A stretch of 64,000 nucleotides of DNA. Origin: Pseudoxanthomonas composti. GTDB taxonomy: Bacteria; Pseudomonadota; Gammaproteobacteria; Xanthomonadales; Xanthomonadaceae. Location of the stretch: the NCBI RefSeq assembly GCF_004122095.1, contig NZ_SAWZ01000001.1, positions 1 to 64,000 of the forward strand, in the 5' to 3' direction. The notes under the pieces are model-generated. The model saw only the letters and a program-made list of their open reading frames with translations. It searched no databases and was not told where the DNA came from. Positions within the stretch are counted from its first letter, which is position 1, and every line of letters begins with the position of its first letter. The position numbers and the translations under genes were made by a program. Below are positions 8,308 to 18,180 of the stretch, piece after piece.

Positions 8308-9429
8308 ATGATCCAGTCCTCGAACATCAACGCAACACCGCACCTACGCAGCGATCGCCGCGCCGCTGGCATGGCCCGGCGCGATGGCGTGGTGGCCATG
8401 CTCCAGCGCATCGGTCTGATGGCGTTGAGCGCCGTCGGTCTTGTGGCCTGCTCCACCGGTGGATCGGTCGCCGCCGATCAGCCCAATGCGGACTGGGGCG
8501 TCAAGGACATCCCTTCGCAGCAGGGGCGCGTGTTCCTGGTCACCGGCGGCACCAGCGGCATCGGCTACGAAAGCGCCAAGGCGCTGGCGGCGGCCGGCGC
8601 GCAGGTGGTGATCGCCGCGCGCGGTGCCGAGCGCGGCGCGCAGGCCATCGCCAACATCCGCCAGGCAACGCCCGACGCCCGGGTGCAGTTCCAGGAGCTG
8701 GACCTGGGCGACCTGGATTCGGTGCATGCGCTGGCCGCGCGGCTGAACCAGACGCTTCCGCGCCTGGATGGGCTGATCAACAACGCCGGCCTGATGGAGC
8801 CGCCGCAGCGCCTGGTGTCGGCCGATGGCCTGGAGATGCAGTTCGCGGTGAACTATCTCGGCCACTTCGCCCTCACTGCGGACCTGCTGCCGCTGTTGCG
8901 CAAGTCGCAGGCGCGGGTGGTCACCTTGTCCAGCATCGCTGCCGCGCACGGCGGGCAGATCCACCTGCAGGACCTGCAGTTCGAGCGCGAGTACGACGCC
9001 GCGCAGGCCTACAGCCAGTCCAAGCTGGCCTGCCTGATGTTCGCGCTTGAACTGCAGCGCCGCAGCGATGCGGCCGGCTGGGGCATTCAGAGCATTGCCA
9101 CGCACCCGGGTGTGTCGCGGACCAACCTGCTGGCCGAACGCGGCGGCATGTCCGGCTTCGTGCGCCGCAACCTGCCCTTCCTGTTCCAGCCCGCGCCCGC
9201 CGGGGCCGTGCCCACGCTTTACGCGGCCACCGCGACACAAGCGCGCGGCGGCCAGTACTACGGCCCCACCGGGCTGATGGAAACGCGCGGCCCGCTGGGT
9301 CTTGCGCAAGTCCCGGAGGCGGCCAGGGACGCGCGGGTGTCCAACCAGCTGTGGCTGATCAGCGAACGCTTGAGCGGCACCGGCTTTCCGTCCTTGAGCA
9401 GCGACGGCGCGCGCGCCGGCATGCACTAA
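8308..9429 (+). CDS. Short-chain dehydrogenase/reductase with lipoprotein-type signal
   Basis: A 373-residue NAD(P)-dependent oxidoreductase of the classical SDR type. It has the dinucleotide motif TGGTSGIG (79-86), NNAG, a catalytic serine in LSSIA and the active-site Y-S-Q-S-K (Tyr235, Lys239). It resembles retinol-dehydrogenase/WW-oxidoreductase-like SDRs. Unusually, a hydrophobic segment followed by L-V-A-C-S-T-G precedes the domain, a good lipobox, so the enzyme may be exported and lipid-anchored. The start is uncertain: ATGs at 8308, 8371 and 8398 are in frame, and 8398 gives the most typical lipoprotein signal. It heads a rightward cluster behind a response-regulator box. Confidence 0.82.
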   Translation: MIQSSNINATPHLRSDRRAAGMARRDGVVAMLQRIGLMALSAVGLVACSTGGSVAADQPNADWGVKDIPSQQGRVFLVTGGTSGIGYESAKALAAAGAQVVIAARGAERGAQAIANIRQATPDARVQFQELDLGDLDSVHALAARLNQTLPRLDGLINNAGLMEPPQRLVSADGLEMQFAVNYLGHFALTADLLPLLRKSQARVVTLSSIAAAHGGQIHLQDLQFEREYDAAQAYSQSKLACLMFALELQRRSDAAGWGIQSIATHPGVSRTNLLAERGGMSGFVRRNLPFLFQPAPAGAVPTLYAATATQARGGQYYGPTGLMETRGPLGLAQVPEAARDARVSNQLWLISERLSGTGFPSLSSDGARAGMH

Positions 9430-9509
9430 AGCCCGCCCTCTCCCTCGCCGCGACAGCCCCACGTCAATGCCGATGCGCGCACTGGCGTGCCCGCACAGGA
9501 ACCTGCCAC

Positions 9510-10925
9510 ATGTCTTCCATCCAAGCCAATGGTGCCCCCCGCCCGGGGCGCCTGCAGCGCCTGCTCAACCTGCGCGCCGGCGAGACCGGTCCGGTGCTGG
9601 TCGCCACCTTGCTGTTCTTCCTGGTGTTGACCGCGCTGATGCTGCTGCGGCCGGCGCGCGATGCGCTGGGCATGGAACGCGGCATCGAGAACATCCGCTG
9701 GCTGTTCCTCGGCACGGCCCTGGTCACCCTGGCGGTCAATCCGCTGTTCGGCTGGCTGGCCAGCCGCCTGCGGCGCCTGTCGCTGGTGGCGGCGACCTAC
9801 GGGTTCTTCGTGGTCAGCCTGGTGGGTTTCTGGGTGCTGTTGATGTTCGCGCCGCAGGCGGTGGGCCAGCGCAGCGGCCAGGTGTTCTACGTCTGGTTCA
9901 GCGTGTTCAACCTGTTCGTGACCATGGTGTTCTGGGCGCTGCTGGCCGATCGCTTCAGCCGCGACCAGGCCAAGCGCCTGTTCGCGCTGATTTCGGTGGG
10001 CGGCACGCTGGGCGCCATCGCCGGTCCGTGGCTGACCTCGCAGCTGGCCCAACCGCTGGGCACGGCCAGCCTGCTGATCATCGCCGGCGCCCTGCTGGTG
10101 CTGGCCGTGGCCGCGGCGTGGTGGCTGTTCCACCTCTCCTCCGACCGCGCATACCAGGACCTGGCCGGCAACGCAGCCGCGCCCTCCACTCGAATCGGTG
10201 GCCACGCCTGGGCCGGCCTGCGTCAGGTCTTCCGGTCGCGTTATCTGATGGGAATCGCCGGCTACATCCTGCTGATGACGCTGCTGGCCACGTTGATCTA
10301 CTTCACGCGCCTGCAGATGGTCGCGGCGGCCGCCGAGGACATGGACGCGCGCGCGGCGATGCTGGGCAACATCGACATGTGGACCCAGGTCGCGGTGCTG
10401 GTGCTGCAGCTCACCCTGACCGGCAAGATCATCGGCAGGTTCGGCCTGGGCGTGGCGCTGGCCCTGCTGCCCGCGGCCACGGCCATCGGCTTCATCGGCC
10501 TGGCCGTGTACGGCTCCTTCGCCGTGCTGATCCTGCTGGAGGCAAGCAATCGCGCCGTCCAGCGCGGCATCACCCGGCCGGCACGCGAGGCGCTGTTCAC
10601 CGTGTTGCCGCGGGAAGACAAATACAAGGCCAAGGCCTTCCTGGACACCTTCGTCTATCGCAGCGGCGATGTCATCGGCGCGCAGGCCGAAGGCCTGCTG
10701 GGTCGCCTGGGCATGGCCATGGGCAGCCTGATCGGCGTGGTCATTCCGCTGTCCCTGCTCTGGGCCGCGCTCGGCCTGTGGCTGGGTCGCGCGCAAACGC
10801 GCACGAGCGCCGCAAGCGAAGCACCCCCGCTCCCATCGCGTCGCACCGCCGCGCCACACGAGCGCCAACCGCTCCACCCCGCATCCCCCCGCCGCCCCAC
10901 CCCCGTCCCCGGAGAACACCCATGA
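9510..10925 (+). CDS. Npt1/Npt2-family nucleotide transporter (ATP:ADP antiporter-like)
   Basis: A 471-residue integral membrane protein with about 12 hydrophobic segments. It shows family features: [31 protein letters not shown] at the start and [19 protein letters not shown] followed by FVYRSGDVIGAQ near residue 365. This family includes nucleotide translocators of Chlamydia and Rickettsia. Free-living members have uncertain substrates, so transport of ATP/ADP here is not shown. The last 40 residues are a Pro/Arg-rich tail. Its stop codon overlaps the ATG of the next gene (ATGA), implying translational coupling to the outer-membrane protein. Confidence 0.75.
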   Translation: MSSIQANGAPRPGRLQRLLNLRAGETGPVLVATLLFFLVLTALMLLRPARDALGMERGIENIRWLFLGTALVTLAVNPLFGWLASRLRRLSLVAATYGFFVVSLVGFWVLLMFAPQAVGQRSGQVFYVWFSVFNLFVTMVFWALLADRFSRDQAKRLFALISVGGTLGAIAGPWLTSQLAQPLGTASLLIIAGALLVLAVAAAWWLFHLSSDRAYQDLAGNAAAPSTRIGGHAWAGLRQVFRSRYLMGIAGYILLMTLLATLIYFTRLQMVAAAAEDMDARAAMLGNIDMWTQVAVLVLQLTLTGKIIGRFGLGVALALLPAATAIGFIGLAVYGSFAVLILLEASNRAVQRGITRPAREALFTVLPREDKYKAKAFLDTFVYRSGDVIGAQAEGLLGRLGMAMGSLIGVVIPLSLLWAALGLWLGRAQTRTSAASEAPPLPSRRTAAPHERQPLHPASPRRPTPVPGEHP

Positions 10926-11713
10926 AGATCACCATCGCCGCCACATTCGCCAGCCTGGCCCTGTCCACCCTGCCGCTGGCGGCCATTGCCCAGCAGGCGC
11001 CGCGCAGCCAGGGCCAATGGTCCATCGGCGCCGCTGCCGCGCTCATCGACAGCCCCTACGCCGGCGAAGGCACGCGTGTGCGCCCCTTCCCGCTGGTCAG
11101 CTACGAGGGGGAGCGCTTCTTCCTGCGCGGCATCTCCGGAGGCATGCATCTGTACCGCAACGAGGGTTTCCGGCTCGACGCGCTGCTCTCGGCCCGCCTG
11201 TACGGCTTCGACATCGACGACCTGGGCCGCCGCGAGCTGGCGGCCAACGGCCTGGATGCCGACCTGCTGAGCGATCGCGACGACGGCATCGATGCCGGCT
11301 TTCGCGCGGTCTACGGCGCCACCTGGGGCTCGCTCACCCTGGATGCGCTGCACGACATCTCCGATACCCACCGGGGCTACGAGCTGGCCCTGGACTATCG
11401 CTACACCTGGCTGCTGGACCGCACCGCGCTGACCGTCAACGCGGGCAACAGCTGGATGTCGGCGAACCTCTCCGACTACTACTTCGGCACGCTGGACGAG
11501 GAAGTGGCGCGCGGCGTCACCGCCTACCGCCCGGGCTCGGTACGGATCCCACGCGTGGGCCTGACGGTCATGCACCCGCTCGGCGCCAAGTGGCAGCTGA
11601 TGGCCTCGGCCGAGTACCAGTTCCTGCCCAACGACCTGCAGGACAGCCCGCTGCTGGAAGCGGACCGCAACGGCATGGGGCGCCTGGTCCTGGGCCTGAG
11701 CCGGAGCTTCTGA
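10922..11713 (+). CDS. MipA/OmpV family outer-membrane protein
   Basis: A 263-residue protein with a signal peptide (cleavage after about A23 in AIA-QQ). The rest is an alternating beta-strand pattern of the MipA/OmpV barrel family (W-S-I-G-A-A, YEGERFFLRG, GGMHLYRN) ending in the outer-membrane terminal phenylalanine L-S-R-S-F. Family members include the MltA-interacting scaffold MipA and small-molecule or osmotic porins. GGAG precedes the ATG, which overlaps the transporter stop codon. Its position suggests a cell-surface role in the same pathway as the exported dehydrogenases. Confidence 0.82.
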   Translation: MKITIAATFASLALSTLPLAAIAQQAPRSQGQWSIGAAAALIDSPYAGEGTRVRPFPLVSYEGERFFLRGISGGMHLYRNEGFRLDALLSARLYGFDIDDLGRRELAANGLDADLLSDRDDGIDAGFRAVYGATWGSLTLDALHDISDTHRGYELALDYRYTWLLDRTALTVNAGNSWMSANLSDYYFGTLDEEVARGVTAYRPGSVRIPRVGLTVMHPLGAKWQLMASAEYQFLPNDLQDSPLLEADRNGMGRLVLGLSRSF

Positions 11714-11820
11714 GGCGCCCGCCCCCTGGCCGCCACCACCACACCCACGCCCACCCAGCGCGCCCAGGCCAGGCGCTGGATCGGCGTGCACCCCGATCTT
11801 CACTCACCAGGAGTCAACCC

Positions 11821-12903
11821 ATGGAGTCCCAGACCACACCCCAGCCTTTACACCGCGGCGGCCTTCGCATGCGCCGTCGTTCCCTGCTCGCGCTGGCGCT
11901 GTCCCTCGGCAGCGTGCTCGCGGCCGGCCAGGCCATTGCGCAGTCGGCGCCCTCGCCGCAGTGGAGCGTGCGCGACATGCCCTCGCAGCAGGGACGCACT
12001 TTCCTGGTCACCGGCGGCACCAGCGGCATGGGCTACGAAGACGCCAAGGCCCTGGCCGCGGCGGGCGGCACGGTGATCATCGCCGCGCGCAACCCAGAAC
12101 GCGGCCGCGAGGCGATCGAGCAGATCAGGCAGGACGTTCCCGAAGCCCAGGTCCGCTTCGCCACGCTGGACCTGTCCGACCTGGCCTCGGTGCGCGCCCT
12201 GTCCACCCAGTTGAAGGCCTCGCTGCCGCGGCTGGATGGGCTGATCAACAACGCCGCCATCATGGCGCCGCCGCAGCGCGGGGTGAGCGCCGACGGCCTG
12301 GAGCTGCAGTTTGCGACCAACTATGCCGGCCATTTCCTGCTGACCGCCGAACTGCTGCCGCTGTTGCGCAAGTCCAGCGCCGCGCGCGTGGTGACCGTGT
12401 CCAGCATCGCCGTCCACCAGGGCCGCATCGACTTTGAGGACCTGCAGTCGGGCAAGGCCTATCAGGCCTTTCCCGCCTACGCGCAATCCAAGCTGGCCTG
12501 CCTGATGTTCGCGCTGGAACTGCAGCGGCGCAGCCAGGCCGGCCACTGGGGCATCACCAGCCTCGCCGCGCACCCGGGCGTGGCGGTGACCGAACTGGTG
12601 GCGCGTGGGCCCGGCCTGGAAAGCGACCAAGGCCGCCAGTGGTCGGCCAACCGCGCGCACTTCCAGAGCGCCGCGCAAGGTGCAGTGCCCACCCTGTACG
12701 CCATGACCTCGCCCCAGGCGCAGGGCGGGGCCTACTACGGCCCCACCGGCCCGCGGGAGATCGCCGGGCCGCTGGGCCTGGCCAGTGTGCCCGCCGCGGC
12801 GGGCGATACCGCGGCGGCCGCGCGCCTGTGGACGGTCAGCGAGCAACTCACCGGCGCGCGCTTTCCAGACGCGGGCGCTGCCGCCACGCCTGCCGGCCGC
12901 TGA
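11821..12903 (+). CDS. Short-chain dehydrogenase/reductase with Tat-like signal peptide
   Basis: A 360-residue paralogue of the SDR at 8308. It has TGGTSGMG (64-71), NNAA instead of the usual NNAG, a serine in VSSIA and Y-A-Q-S-K (Tyr220, Lys224). The N-terminus carries MRRRSLLALALSLGSVLAAG ending A-I-A-Q. The arginine pair before a moderately hydrophobic stretch resembles a twin-arginine signal, which would suit export of a folded cofactor-bound enzyme. AGGAG lies 7 nt before the ATG. It is downstream of the MipA gene and upstream of the second Npt transporter, so the SDR-transporter pair is duplicated in tandem. Confidence 0.85.
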   Translation: MESQTTPQPLHRGGLRMRRRSLLALALSLGSVLAAGQAIAQSAPSPQWSVRDMPSQQGRTFLVTGGTSGMGYEDAKALAAAGGTVIIAARNPERGREAIEQIRQDVPEAQVRFATLDLSDLASVRALSTQLKASLPRLDGLINNAAIMAPPQRGVSADGLELQFATNYAGHFLLTAELLPLLRKSSAARVVTVSSIAVHQGRIDFEDLQSGKAYQAFPAYAQSKLACLMFALELQRRSQAGHWGITSLAAHPGVAVTELVARGPGLESDQGRQWSANRAHFQSAAQGAVPTLYAMTSPQAQGGAYYGPTGPREIAGPLGLASVPAAAGDTAAAARLWTVSEQLTGARFPDAGAAATPAGR

Positions 12904-12921
12904 GCCAGACACGCCCATGAC

Positions 12922-14520
12922 ATGCCTGCAGGTCCACGCATGATCCGATTCGTACGCCAACCCGCCGCGGCACTGCGCAGGCTCATCGGTCTGGAGCGTG
13001 GCGAGACCGGCCCGACGCTGACGGCCGCGGGCCTGTTCTTCTGCGTACTGACCGCGCTGATGCTGCTCAGGCCGGTACGCGATGCAATGGGGCTGGAACG
13101 CGGCATCGAAAGCGTGCGCTGGCTGTTCCTCGGGACCGCGCTGGTGACCCTGGCGGTCAACCCGGTGTTCGGCTGGCTGGTCAGCCGACTCCGGCGGGCG
13201 CACTTCATCGGCGTGACCTACGGCTTCTTCGCCTTGAGCCTGTGCGCCTTCTGGAGCTTGCTGGCCTTCGCGCCAGGCGCGGTGGGCCGCGCCAGCGGCC
13301 TGGTGTTCTACGTCTGGTTCAGCGTTTTCAACCTGTTCGCCACCACGGTGGTCTGGTCATTGCTGGCCGAACGTTTCAGCAGCGCGCAGGCCAGGCGCCT
13401 GTTCGCGCTTATCGCCATGGGCGGAACGCTCGGCGCCATCACCGGGCCCTGGCTGACCTCGCAGCTGGCCGGACCGCTGGGCATCCCGGGGCTGCTGCTG
13501 GTCGCTGCCGGCTTCCTCGGCCTGGCCATGCTCGCTGCGACCCGGCTGATGCGCGGTGGGTCGGGCCTGCACCCGGCGCATGGATCGGACCGCGCCGCCT
13601 CGCCGCACGATCCTGCCGCGCGCATCGGCGGCAGCGCCTGGGCCGGCCTGCGCGCCATCTCCGGCTCGCCGTATCTGGCCGGGATCGCCGGCTACGTGCT
13701 GCTGGTCGCGGTGATGACCACCTTCGTGTACTTCACGCGTCTGCAGATGGTCGCCGAGGTGGCCGCGGACATGGCCTCGCGTGCGGCGCTGCTGGGCCGC
13801 ATCGACATGTGGACGCAGATCGTCGTGCTGGGGCTGCAGCTCACCCTGACCGGCAGGATCATGCGCCGCTTTGGCGCCGGCGTGGCGCTGGCGGCACTCC
13901 CGCTGGCCACGGTCGCCGGCTTTATCGGCCTTGCCGTCTCCGGCTCGTTCCTGGCCCTGGTGTTGCTGGAAGCGTCCCACCGGGCGGTGGAACGCGGAAT
14001 CGCAAGGCCAGCACGCGAAAGCCTGTTCACCGTGGTGTCCCGCGAGGACAAGTACAAGGCCAAGGCCCTGATCGACACCTTCATCTACCGCGGCGGCGAT
14101 GTCCTGGGCGCGCAGAGCGAGGGCCTCATTGCCCGCCTGGGCATGGCCGGCGGCGCGCTCTTGGCGGTGACCGCGCCGCTGGCGCTGCTCTGGGCCGCGC
14201 TGGGGCTGTGGCTGGGGCGTGCCCATGCCAGGGCGAGTGCGTCGACGCCACGGCATGCGCCTGCACCGACGTCCAGCGCGACGCACATCGACCCTTCCGA
14301 TGCCACGACGCATTCGCCCACACCACCGCGCGGCCAATCCGCTGCGCTGATCCCGACCGCAGGCCAGGCCAGTGCCACGCCGACCGGACCTGCGCGTCGA
14401 ACAGCCTTCCCATTCCAACGACCAACGAGCCATACCCATGAGCAACTGGAACGCCTCCGCCATCCCCTCGCTGCAGGGCAAGACCGCCGTGGTCACCGGT
14501 ACCGGTGGACTGGGGCTTGA
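12922..14520 (+). CDS. Npt1/Npt2-family nucleotide transporter, second copy
   Basis: A 532-residue paralogue of the transporter at 9510. It has the same landmarks ([48 protein letters not shown]) and about 12 membrane segments. The start may be the ATG at 12940 instead. The membrane part ends near residue 435. A polar Pro/Thr/Ala-rich tail of nearly 100 residues follows and runs 83 bp into the next gene in another frame. That tail resembles read-through rather than conserved protein, so the stop codon may have been lost to an older frameshift; this is inference. Confidence 0.72.
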   Translation: MPAGPRMIRFVRQPAAALRRLIGLERGETGPTLTAAGLFFCVLTALMLLRPVRDAMGLERGIESVRWLFLGTALVTLAVNPVFGWLVSRLRRAHFIGVTYGFFALSLCAFWSLLAFAPGAVGRASGLVFYVWFSVFNLFATTVVWSLLAERFSSAQARRLFALIAMGGTLGAITGPWLTSQLAGPLGIPGLLLVAAGFLGLAMLAATRLMRGGSGLHPAHGSDRAASPHDPAARIGGSAWAGLRAISGSPYLAGIAGYVLLVAVMTTFVYFTRLQMVAEVAADMASRAALLGRIDMWTQIVVLGLQLTLTGRIMRRFGAGVALAALPLATVAGFIGLAVSGSFLALVLLEASHRAVERGIARPARESLFTVVSREDKYKAKALIDTFIYRGGDVLGAQSEGLIARLGMAGGALLAVTAPLALLWAALGLWLGRAHARASASTPRHAPAPTSSATHIDPSDATTHSPTPPRGQSAALIPTAGQASATPTGPARRTAFPFQRPTSHTHEQLERLRHPLAAGQDRRGHRYRWTGA

Positions 14521-15415
14521 GTGCGCCATCGCGCTGGCACGTGCCGGCGCGCACGTCATCCTGGCCGGGCGCAACGCCGCCAGGGGCGCGGCCGCCAGCA
14601 GCCACATCCGCCAGGCCATTCCCGATGCGAAGGTCGGCTTCGAGGCGCTGGACCTGGCCAGCCTGGACTCGGTCGAAGCCTTCGCCGCGCGGCTGCACCT
14701 GGGAGTTGCGCTGTCCGCCTCCGGGGGCAAGCTGGACCTGCTGATCAACAACGCTGGGGTGATGACGCCGCCCCAGCGCAGGCAGACAGCCAACGGCTTC
14801 GAACTGCAGCTGGGCACCAACTATCTGGGGCATTTCGCCCTGACCGCGCAGCTGCTGCCCTTGCTCAGACGCGCCAGCGAGCCACGCGTGGTGACCGTCT
14901 CCAGCGTCGCCGCGCGCGCCGGAGCGCTCAATTTCGAGGACCTGCAGTCCAGGCGTGCGTACAAGCCGATGGTGGCCTACAGCCAGTCCAAGCTGGCCTG
15001 CCTGATGTTCGCGCTGGAACTGCAGCGGCGCAGCGATGCTGGCCACTGGGGCGTGCGCAGCATCGCCGCCCATCCGGGCGTGTCCCGCACCGACCTGCTC
15101 ACCAACGGCGCCGGGCCCTGGAGCGCGGCGGGCCTGGCCCGGCGCCTGCTGTGGTTCCTGTTCCAGCCCACGGCGCAAGGCGCCTTGCCGACCCTGTATG
15201 CGGCCACAGCGGCGGCCGCGCGGGGCGGCGGCTACTACGGTCCGGACAGGCTCGGCGAAACGCGGGGTCACCCCACCGAGGCCAGGGTCCCCACGCAGGC
15301 CCTGGATCGGGCCCAGGCCGAGCGGCTGTGGCGTACCTCCGAACAACTCACCGACAGCTTCTTTCCCGCCACGCCGGCAGCGCAGGCGGCGGGCGCGGAC
15401 ACGGTGCGCCCCTGA
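14438..15415 (+). CDS. Short-chain dehydrogenase/reductase, cytoplasmic paralogue
   Basis: A 325-residue third SDR of the cluster, without a signal peptide (starts [15 protein letters not shown]). It has NNAG, a serine in VSSVA and Y-S-Q-S-K (Tyr181, Lys185). The dinucleotide-binding loop reads TGTGGLG at residues 20-26, one residue shorter than the canonical TGxxxGxG seen in its paralogues; loss of a single glycine codon would explain this. Cofactor binding may be altered. Its start lies inside the tail of the second transporter gene. The C-terminal part ([12 protein letters not shown]) matches the other two copies, so all three arose by duplication. Confidence 0.82.
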   Translation: MSNWNASAIPSLQGKTAVVTGTGGLGLECAIALARAGAHVILAGRNAARGAAASSHIRQAIPDAKVGFEALDLASLDSVEAFAARLHLGVALSASGGKLDLLINNAGVMTPPQRRQTANGFELQLGTNYLGHFALTAQLLPLLRRASEPRVVTVSSVAARAGALNFEDLQSRRAYKPMVAYSQSKLACLMFALELQRRSDAGHWGVRSIAAHPGVSRTDLLTNGAGPWSAAGLARRLLWFLFQPTAQGALPTLYAATAAAARGGGYYGPDRLGETRGHPTEARVPTQALDRAQAERLWRTSEQLTDSFFPATPAAQAAGADTVRP

Positions 15416-15439
15416 GCGCGCCGTGCACTGTCGCCGGGA

Positions 15440-17389
15440 TCACTTCCGGGCGGCGGAAGCCGGCCCGGTATCGACGCCGGCCAGCAACTGGGAAAGCCGA
15501 TCGGGCGTTCCAGGCCTCCTTTCCAGCCGCGGATATCGCAGGCCACCGCGATAGCGCAGCGTGGCCGTCGAACGCGTGGCTTCCAGTAAATAGTCCAAGG
15601 CCAGGGCGCGCCCGTCGTCCTCTGCGATGCGCGCGTGCAGCCTGGCCAGCGAGAAAGGCGCGCCATCCAGCGACAACAGCCTGGCGCCCGGCGCCAGGCC
15701 AGCTTCGAAGGCAGGCGAATCCCACAGCACCGAGCGGACCACGCCCTCGGCCGTGACCACCATGCCCACCGAGTAGGTCAGGTCGCTGGCGGCAAGCTCG
15801 CGCTCGTGCTGGCGGAAGACCTCGCTTGGCTGCGGGCCGAACGCGAGCGACCAACCGGCCCTGGCCAGCCCGTCCAGCACCACCGGCGTATGCGCATCCA
15901 GGCGGGCATCCAGGTAGGCGGACCAGTCCAGGGGCATCACCGCATCCAAGGTCCGGCAGACCTCATCGAAGCCGTACAGGCGCGGACGCTCCGCGGCCTG
16001 GACCGCGAAGAACCGGCGCGCGAAGTCGTCCAGGCCCAGGCGCCCGTTGGAGCGCTCGCGCAGGGTCATGTCGACATCCAGCCACAGCAGCACGCCCTCG
16101 GTGTAGTAGTCCTTCCTGCGCTGCCATTCCGGCCAGATGGTGGCGCGGCCGGTGACGTAACGCGGGTCGTGGACGGTATCGCGCAGGCTCTTCCAGGCGC
16201 GGCCGTTGGCCACCTGTACTTGCGCCGCATCCAGCGCGAGCCGGTCCAGCGCATCCTGGCGGCCACGCAGGCCGCTCCTGGCCGCCAGCACCCGGCCCCA
16301 GAACTCGGTCTGCCCCTCGTAGACCCACAGCAGGTCGTTGCGGATCGGCAGGTTGGGGGTGGGCGTCCATTGCCCATCGGGCACCCGCGCACGCCCGTTC
16401 CAGGCATGCACGTGCTCGTGCGCGATCAGATCCAGGTTGTTGAGCTGCGCGGCGTGGTCGCGAAAGAAATCCGCGGGCAGGTAGATCTCGGCCGAGTCGG
16501 CGTGTTCGATACCCCCGCTGGCAAACGCGTCGCTCAGCACCACCATCGCATCGAAATGCCGATACGGCGCCGGGCCGAACACCGCATGGGTTTGCCCGAC
16601 CAGGCCACGCAGGCGCGCGATGTCCTGCGGCGTGGTCTCCACCGCTTGCCTGCTCTCGGCCAGCAGCTGAAGGCGCAGCGGCGGCTGCCCCGCCTGGCCC
16701 AGCTCCAGGGAGCGCAGGTGCCGCGCCGCGATCAGCGGCGCATCCAGCAGCGTCTCCAGCGAGGTGGCAGCCACATCGAGCCGGTCCTCGCCGGCCACCT
16801 TGGTCTGCAGTGAGGTCACCGGCTTCAACCCGGGCGGCAGGCTTAGTTGCGCGTGCACCGCGATGTTGCGGGCGAACCAGCCGGCCGGATAGACCAGCAG
16901 CCGCTGCCACTGCACGACCACCAGATCCGCACGCAGCAAGGCATCGCCGGCCCGGGTCACGTACTGGAATTCGACCTCCAGGGTATCCACGCCCGCGGGC
17001 ACCTGGACGTGGAAGGCGTGCATGTCCAGCACGTCGCGTCGCCACTCGAGGCGTTGCGGCCCGGCACGCACCACCAGCCCGGCCAGCTGGGCCACCGACA
17101 CGCTGGGGCCATGGCTGGAGGGCTCCCATTCCGGATAGAGCAGGGTCAGCGGCCCGGGGCCCTGCACCGGCAGGGTCTGCCGGACGCGGAACAGTCGATG
17201 CCGGATATCGCGGGCATCGACTTCCAGTTCGATCGTGCCCGCGAAGGGGCGGTCTGCGGGTGCGGCGATCGGCGACGCGTCGGCTGCCGCGTGCGCTGGC
17301 ACCGGCAGCGTTGCGCTCGCCAGGGCCAGCATCGACACCAGCCCCAGCAGAAGCCGGTGCCACGCCATGTCGTCCCTGCCCTGCTTCAT
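15440..17389 (-). CDS. Exported M61-family (glycyl aminopeptidase-like) metallopeptidase with PDZ domain
   Basis: A protein of about 649 residues. It has a signal peptide (HRLLLGLVSMLALASA, ending A-H-A), an N-terminal beta domain and the M61 zinc site H-E-H-V-H near residue 324 followed by AWNG. The downstream glutamate motif is VYEGQTEFWG. A C-terminal PDZ-like domain (about 535-620; LWDSPAFEAGLAPGARLLSLDG) follows. The family cleaves N-terminal Gly or Ala from peptides. The start could also be the ATG at 17368 or a TTG at 17428. It is convergent with the dehydrogenase cluster (24-bp gap) and divergent from the YheO-like regulator. Confidence 0.87.
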   Translation of the reverse strand: MKQGRDDMAWHRLLLGLVSMLALASATLPVPAHAAADASPIAAPADRPFAGTIELEVDARDIRHRLFRVRQTLPVQGPGPLTLLYPEWEPSSHGPSVSVAQLAGLVVRAGPQRLEWRRDVLDMHAFHVQVPAGVDTLEVEFQYVTRAGDALLRADLVVVQWQRLLVYPAGWFARNIAVHAQLSLPPGLKPVTSLQTKVAGEDRLDVAATSLETLLDAPLIAARHLRSLELGQAGQPPLRLQLLAESRQAVETTPQDIARLRGLVGQTHAVFGPAPYRHFDAMVVLSDAFASGGIEHADSAEIYLPADFFRDHAAQLNNLDLIAHEHVHAWNGRARVPDGQWTPTPNLPIRNDLLWVYEGQTEFWGRVLAARSGLRGRQDALDRLALDAAQVQVANGRAWKSLRDTVHDPRYVTGRATIWPEWQRRKDYYTEGVLLWLDVDMTLRERSNGRLGLDDFARRFFAVQAAERPRLYGFDEVCRTLDAVMPLDWSAYLDARLDAHTPVVLDGLARAGWSLAFGPQPSEVFRQHERELAASDLTYSVGMVVTAEGVVRSVLWDSPAFEAGLAPGARLLSLDGAPFSLARLHARIAEDDGRALALDYLLEATRSTATLRYRGGLRYPRLERRPGTPDRLSQLLAGVDTGPASAARK

Positions 17390-17525
17390 CGCCGCCTCGA
17401 AGATCGCGCCGATCATCCGGCGAAGCAAAGGCTAACGAGCGCATTTACATTCTGTCAATTGGATACACTTTGTAAAATCCGAACGCCAGCGCTACGCTGT
17501 AGCGGCCTTCACCACGGCCCGCCCG

Positions 17526-18152
17526 ATGCCTGCAACGCGCAAGCCCGACCCTCCCCTGGCCGCTTATTTCGCGGTCGCCGATGCCATCGCCCTGCTGTTC
17601 AAGCCGCATGTGGAGGTCGTGGTGCACGACCTGCGCAGCATGACCATCGCCCATATCGCCAATCCCTTCGGCAAGCGCAAGGCCGGCGACAGTTCCCGCG
17701 ACGAGCGCTTCCCGGACAAGACCCTGGAGCAGCCCGTCATCGGCCCTTACCGGGCGCGCGGCGCCGACGGACGCAACATGCGCTCGGTGACCGCGGCGCT
17801 GCGCCAGGGGCGCTCCCCTGCGCACGGCATGCTGTGCATCAACTTCGACGTCGCGCTGCTGGAGCGCGTGCAGGACAGCCTGGCCGCGCTCGCGTTCCTG
17901 CCCGCGCCGCCGGAGCCGCAGACCTTCTTCCACGACAGCTGGCGCCAGGCCCTGGAGCAGATCGTCGCTCGCCACGAGGCGGCCACGGGCATGTCGGCGA
18001 TGGCGCTGGACGCCGCCGGCCGCCGGGCGCTGATCGTGCAGATCCACCAGGCCAGGATCCTGGACGTGCGCAACGCCGCCCCGGCCGTGGCCGGCCGCCT
18101 GGGTATCTCGCGCGCCTCGCTCTACAAGTACCTCAGGGAGCTGCGCGACTGA
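17526..18152 (+). CDS. YheO/DauR-like PAS and HTH transcriptional regulator
   Basis: A 208-residue protein. The N-terminal two thirds match the YheO PAS-like domain (YFAVADAIALLFKPHVEVVVHDL; IANPFGKRKAGD). The C-terminus holds a helix-turn-helix typical of the DauR group (NAAPAVAGRLGISRASLYKYLREL). DauR itself represses D-arginine catabolism; the ligand here is unknown. It is divergent from the M61 peptidase, with a 136-bp intergenic region that is AT-rich near 17445-17475. It may therefore control that peptidase, which is inference. Confidence 0.85.
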   Translation: MPATRKPDPPLAAYFAVADAIALLFKPHVEVVVHDLRSMTIAHIANPFGKRKAGDSSRDERFPDKTLEQPVIGPYRARGADGRNMRSVTAALRQGRSPAHGMLCINFDVALLERVQDSLAALAFLPAPPEPQTFFHDSWRQALEQIVARHEAATGMSAMALDAAGRRALIVQIHQARILDVRNAAPAVAGRLGISRASLYKYLRELRD

Positions 18153-18180
18153 TCTGAATGTCCAGCAAGCCCAAGGGATT

